From Priestia aryabhattai (GTDB lineage Bacteria; Bacillota; Bacilli; Bacillales; Bacillaceae_H), in the NCBI RefSeq assembly GCF_023715685.1, contig NZ_JAMBOQ010000002.1:124001-188000 (forward strand): a DNA stretch of 64,000 bases. Direction: 5' to 3'. Shown one piece after another: positions 60,985 through 64,000 of this stretch; position 1 is the stretch's first letter, and every line of letters starts with the position of its first letter. The notes under the pieces are model-generated. The model saw only the letters and a list, made by a program, of their open reading frames with translations, was not told the origin of the DNA and searched no databases. Both the position numbers and the translations under genes were made by a program.

Positions 60985-61596
60985 ATGTTTTTCAAAAGCG
61001 AGCTTTAATCCAAACCCGATTAAAACGACTCCTGTTGCTTTATCCATAAAGCGCTGAACGCTAGGTGTTGTGAGCCATTTTCGTAAATAGTTAATAAAAA
61101 AGACGAATACGAAAAACCATGTTATAGCAAGAATTGTATACGTCATACCCATAAGAAGTAATTGAAGCGTTACATTTTGATCGGTTTGAACAAACTGAGG
61201 TAAAAAAGTTAAGAAAAATACCGCCACTTTTGGATTAAGGACGTTTGAGACAAGACCTTGACGAAAAGCAGATGTTTCTTTTGACTTCTCCTCTTTTGCA
61301 GAAGAAACTGTATCGCTTTTTTTAGAAAGGAAAGCTGAGATTCCTAAGTACATTAAGTAGAGGGCTCCTGCGTATTTTACCATTTCAAATGCAAGGGCTG
61401 ACTGAAGGAGAAGAGCAGATAAACCAAACGCGGCGGCAAGTGTATGAACTAAAGAGCCGCTTGCCAATCCTAATGCCATTTTATAGCCGCCCGTTTGTCC
61501 ATCTACCATCGTTCGTTTGGTGATAAGAGCAGTATCGATACCAGGGCTCATAATAACAAATAATGCGAGTACCAAAAAGGTCAAGATGTCATTCAT
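60979..61596 (-). CDS. LysE/RhtB family amino-acid exporter
   Basis: A 205-residue membrane protein with about six helices. It starts MNDILTFLVLALFVIMSPGIDTALITKRTM (residues 1-30), the P-G-P/I-D-T block of the RhtB subfamily, and has GGYKMALGLASGSLVHTLAAAFGL (about 36-59). KEKSKETSAFRQGLVSNVLNPKVAVFFLTFLPQFV (about 105-138) is the characteristic central loop and helix. It probably exports an amino acid. AAGGAGGAAG precedes the ATG. It is divergent from a cupin-XRE regulator, a common arrangement in which the regulator controls the exporter. Confidence 0.87.
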   Translation of the reverse strand: MNDILTFLVLALFVIMSPGIDTALITKRTMVDGQTGGYKMALGLASGSLVHTLAAAFGLSALLLQSALAFEMVKYAGALYLMYLGISAFLSKKSDTVSSAKEEKSKETSAFRQGLVSNVLNPKVAVFFLTFLPQFVQTDQNVTLQLLLMGMTYTILAITWFFVFVFFINYLRKWLTTPSVQRFMDKATGVVLIGFGLKLAFEKHK

Positions 61597-61639
61597 TTTT
61601 TTCTTCCTCCTTGCTGTGATAAAATCAAACTACATTTTA

Positions 61640-61711
61640 TTTATTAAATATAATTTAACATAACTAATGCCGTTTATTAAGTATAATTTAATAATTTTAA
61701 ATATAATTAAA
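61640..61711. promoter_or_regulatory. iterated operator between lysE-type and XRE-cupin genes
   Basis: TTTATTAAATATAATTTAA (61640-61658) recurs as TTTATTAAGTATAATTTAA (61673-61691), 18 of 19 positions equal, exactly 33 bases later. A third shorter copy (TTTTAAATATAATTAAA, about 61695-61711) follows 20 bases further. The array fills the divergent promoter region and probably binds the XRE-cupin regulator on one face of the helix. Confidence 0.65.
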
Positions 61712-61732
61712 CAATTTTGTGGAGGAATCATA

Positions 61733-62278
61733 ATGGAGAATATAGATATTGGAAAAAAAGTAGAGAAATTTCGAAAAGAAAAGGGGCTAAGCAGTCGAGA
61801 ATTAGCAAAATTAGCGGAGATTACGCCGTCTATGCTAAGTCAAATTGAACGGGGATTAGCCAACCCGTCCATCTCAACGCTTAAACTTTTAGCGAAAAGC
61901 CTTGACGTTCCTACTTTTAGCTTTTTACTTGAAGAAATAAATACATCTCATTTAGTCGTAAGGTCGAACGAGCGCAAAACGATGAAAGTAAAAGAGTTAA
62001 CCTATTCGTTATTATCACCGGACTTTACGGGAAATCTAGCTACAGCGATTATGGAAGTCCCTCCGATGATGTCTTCATCAGAATTTCCTTTAGCACATAA
62101 AGGCGAGGAAGTGGCATACGTCTTAGAAGGGAAAATTAAGGTGTATTTGGACGAAGAAGTTTACGTGTTAGAAAAAGGAGATAGCGTCAAAATCCCTTCG
62201 CATTTGAAGCATAAGTGGGAGAATACGTTTGATGAGAAAGCCGTTATTTTATTTTCAGTTACGCCGCCTGTTTTTTAA
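61733..62278 (+). CDS. XRE-type regulator with cupin sensor domain
   Basis: A 181-residue regulator. The N-terminal HTH reads IGKKVEKFRKEKGLSSRELAKLAEITPSMLSQIERGLANPSISTLKLLAKSL (about residues 5-56). The C-terminal cupin_2 domain spans about 110-178 and includes HKGEEVAYVLEGKIKVYL and YVLEKGDSVKIPSHLKHKWEN. The cupin would bind the effector, often an amino acid or polyamine. GGAGGAATCATA precedes the ATG at 61733; the frame open upstream is not needed. It is divergent from the LysE-type exporter, its likely target. Confidence 0.88.
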   Translation: MENIDIGKKVEKFRKEKGLSSRELAKLAEITPSMLSQIERGLANPSISTLKLLAKSLDVPTFSFLLEEINTSHLVVRSNERKTMKVKELTYSLLSPDFTGNLATAIMEVPPMMSSSEFPLAHKGEEVAYVLEGKIKVYLDEEVYVLEKGDSVKIPSHLKHKWENTFDEKAVILFSVTPPVF

Positions 62279-62449
62279 ACATATTTACGGTTTTCATACT
62301 AGTCGTCTTCCTTGTTAGACACTTTTATTATACAAATGTGATAAAACTATCATGTTTGTATGTGTAAAAAATTGATAAAATAGCATTGTTGGTAATCTCT
62401 ACCTAAGAAAATACATACTAAATACTTTTTTGAAAGGTGTTGGCTGGTA

Positions 62450-63382
62450 ATGAAGATATGGAAAAACATGTTTCGTACCTCAAAGCTCAAAAAAATGATG
62501 CCTGCAGTCCTTCTGTCGTGTGCAGCGACTGTAGGCTTTTCAAGCAGCGGGGTACAGGCTGAAACGCTGAAGTGTCAAAAACAAGAAACCATGAGTGATC
62601 GAGAGTTTGCTAAGCTTGAAGAAAAATATGATGCTAACCTTGGCATTTATGCATTAGATACCGGTACAAATAAAACGGTAACGTATCACCCGGACGAGCG
62701 TTTTGCTTATACGTCTACTCATAAGGCTCTCGCTGTCGGTGCACTTTTACAGCAGAAGTCAATAGAAGACCTTAACGAGCGAATCTTTTATACGCGTGAT
62801 GACCTTGTGAACTATAATCCAATTACAGAAAAACATGTTGATACAGGCATGACGCTTAGAGAAATTGCGGATGCATCGCTTCGCTACAGTGACAATACGG
62901 CAGGGAATTTGATTCTGCAGCAGCTGGGAGGACCGGACGGATTTAAAGAAGCTTTAGAAAAAATAGGAGATGATGTGACGCTGCCTGAGCGATTTGAACC
63001 GGATTTAAATGAAGTGAATCCAGGAGAAATCCACGATACAAGTACAGCGAGAGCATTGGCTACAAGTCTTCAAACGTATGTACTTGGACAAGCACTTCCT
63101 GCGGAAAAGCGTGAACTTCTAACGGATTGGATGAAACGAAATACGACAGGGGATGCATTAATACGAGCGGGCGTGCCGAAAAGCTGGAGAGTAGCCGATA
63201 AGACAGGCGCAGGCTCATACGCGACGCGAAATGATATCGCCATCCTTTGGCCCCGAAAAGGAGAGCCAATTGTTCTTGCGATTCTTTCCAATCGTAGGGA
63301 AAAAGATGCTGAGTATAATGATAAACTGATTGCAGAAGCGGCAAAACAAGCAGTCAAGGCTCTTAGAGTCACTCATAAATAG
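62450..63382 (+). CDS. bla: class A beta-lactamase
   Basis: A 310-residue secreted serine beta-lactamase. An N-terminal signal (MKIWKNMFRTSKLKKMMPAV, then a hydrophobic stretch to VQA) precedes the enzyme. The active site is complete: S-x-x-K in TSTHKALA (about residues 88-95), S-D-N in RYSDNTAG (about 145), E-x-x-L-N in ERFEPDLNEVN (general base Glu, about 180) and K-T-G in ADKTGAGSY (about 249). It hydrolyses penicillins and probably early cephalosporins in the cell wall space. LLSC in the signal resembles a lipobox, but VQA-ET suggests signal peptidase I. No blaI/blaR1 regulators are adjacent. Confidence 0.93.
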   Translation: MKIWKNMFRTSKLKKMMPAVLLSCAATVGFSSSGVQAETLKCQKQETMSDREFAKLEEKYDANLGIYALDTGTNKTVTYHPDERFAYTSTHKALAVGALLQQKSIEDLNERIFYTRDDLVNYNPITEKHVDTGMTLREIADASLRYSDNTAGNLILQQLGGPDGFKEALEKIGDDVTLPERFEPDLNEVNPGEIHDTSTARALATSLQTYVLGQALPAEKRELLTDWMKRNTTGDALIRAGVPKSWRVADKTGAGSYATRNDIAILWPRKGEPIVLAILSNRREKDAEYNDKLIAEAAKQAVKALRVTHK

Positions 63383-63435
63383 AAGTCGAGACAAAGACTA
63401 CATCGCCTGTGAAAAATGAATACTAGTTAATTAAT

Positions 63436-63468
63436 CCAAGCGCTTATAATAAGCGCTTGGATTTTTTT
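63436..63468 (+). terminator. intrinsic terminator of bla
   Basis: CCAAGCGCTTA and TAAGCGCTTGG form an 11-bp stem with a 3-base loop, followed by a run of seven T residues after one A. Confidence 0.88.
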
Positions 63469-63675
63469 ATTGCTATCAACTCTTTTATTCTCCGCTATAA
63501 TGAGCGGAAGCTTCTCTCGAAATTAGTCAAATCGCACAAATTAATATCAGAAAATTCACAATAATTATAATGAACTTGCGGTGAAATTCGTATACACTAT
63601 GTACACGTTAAGTTAACTTACATTCGATGTTAGATGTAAGAGTGAAAACATCATAAAATAGGAGTTGAGTGTATA

Positions 63676-64000
63676 GTGTCTACAAATGCAACAAGTTCCA
63701 TTATAGAAGAGGTACATGCTCATCAAGATACGAGTCTTGATCCGTCACTGAAGCCAAAAGCGGAAGGTGATCGAAAGCTAACTCCCATGTCTTATATGTT
63801 TATGTGGATTGGAGACGGCGTTAATTTAGGAAATATGACGCTTGGCGCTAGCTTGGTAGTAGCAGGTACTGCGGTATTAAATCTTTTTCAAACGTTTGTG
63901 GCAGCGATTATTGCAATTGGTATTATTTCTGCTTTTTTTGTGTTAAATGATAGAATCGGCTACAAGACTGGTATACCGTATGTGATGCAGCTTCGAATGT
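63676..64000 (+). CDS. NCS1 family nucleobase/vitamin permease (5' part, cut by window)
   Basis: The first 108 codons of a membrane transporter that runs past the window. It begins at GTG behind AGGAGTTGAG with a polar N-terminus (STNATSSIIEEVHAHQDTSL), then RKLTPMSYMFMWIGDGVNLGNMTLGASL (about residues 33-60), the first helix of NCS1 permeases. A second helix and NDRIGYKTGIPYVMQLRM follow, where NCS1 proteins have G-x-x-x-G-I-P-F/Y. Members import cytosine, uracil, allantoin, hydantoins or thiamine precursors. Substrate not determinable. Confidence 0.82.
   Translation, partial: MSTNATSSIIEEVHAHQDTSLDPSLKPKAEGDRKLTPMSYMFMWIGDGVNLGNMTLGASLVVAGTAVLNLFQTFVAAIIAIGIISAFFVLNDRIGYKTGIPYVMQLRM

Overview
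The window looks like a chromosomal segment of Priestia (Bacillus) megaterium or a very close relative. The strongest species-level signal is a glucose 1-dehydrogenase (47249..48034) that matches the B. megaterium GlcDH sequence as I remember it. It is supported by a class B (Bacillus-type) RNase P RNA, a firmicute class III fructose-1,6-bisphosphatase, spore proteins (a GerPA/PF-like and a YjcZ-like protein), low-GC sequence, strong AGGAGG ribosome binding sites and many intrinsic terminators. Identifications come from reading sequence and recalled family motifs; no database search was run.

Layout. 1-5.1 kb: small membrane proteins and a lipoprotein, a SulP anion transporter behind a possibly structured leader, and a Fur-controlled siderophore-binding lipoprotein with an apparent CTG start. 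5.1-10 kb: a phosphotriesterase-like hydrolase, a CcdC-like membrane protein, an SDR, an FbpB-like small basic protein and a dicarboxylate/amino-acid symporter. 10.2-18.8 kb: a threonine-synthase-like PLP enzyme, a TauD-type dioxygenase with an attenuator-like leader, a 344-bp repeat bounded by inverted repeats, and a complete five-gene peptide ABC transporter on the minus strand. 19-24.5 kb: gene debris, a ProP-like MFS carrier, two convergent cold-shock genes and a YitT protein. 24.9-31.9 kb: fbp, a YgjP-like metalloprotease, a DUF1456 gene, an ECF S component, an alpha/beta hydrolase and a CBO0543-like gene broken by one frameshift.

32-38.5 kb is rich in electrophile and quinone defence functions: a PaiB-like protein, an MhqO-like ring-cleaving dioxygenase, two AzoR azoreductases and an HxlR/YodB-like regulator without cysteine, with repeated operator-like motifs. 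Embedded here is a two-gene unit (34824..35538) whose larger product is membrane-anchored and resembles BECR-fold RNase toxins. 38.6-49.9 kb: a GerPA-like spore protein, a GT2 glycosyltransferase with an in-frame 39-bp tandem repeat, a polysaccharide deacetylase, a LemA-TPM pair, DUF2254, an aldehyde dehydrogenase, a nitroreductase with a double palindromic operator, glucose dehydrogenase, a DUF4003 protein and an MBL-fold hydrolase.

The most striking unit is a compact mobile element of about 5 kb (50187..55161). It has four co-directional genes (a MerR-like HTH protein, two tyrosine recombinases and a small basic protein, recalling Tn554 TnpA/B/C) and no cargo. Both ends carry the direct repeat TTGTTAAACAA. 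Removing the element restores an almost perfect 21-bp palindromic target. Subterminal iterons of the type TGTCGTGATAAAA lie inside both ends, inverted with respect to each other, and on the right they recur at alternating 12- and 21-bp steps.

55.2-64 kb: a membrane GGDEF protein, a 6-phospho-beta-glucosidase remnant, a PHP histidinol-phosphatase, rnpB, a LysR regulator, a DUF3967-like DNA-binding protein, an alkyltransferase-like protein (PWHR instead of PCHR), a LysE exporter divergent from a cupin-XRE regulator with iterated operators, a class A beta-lactamase, and the 5' end of an NCS1 permease cut by the window edge.
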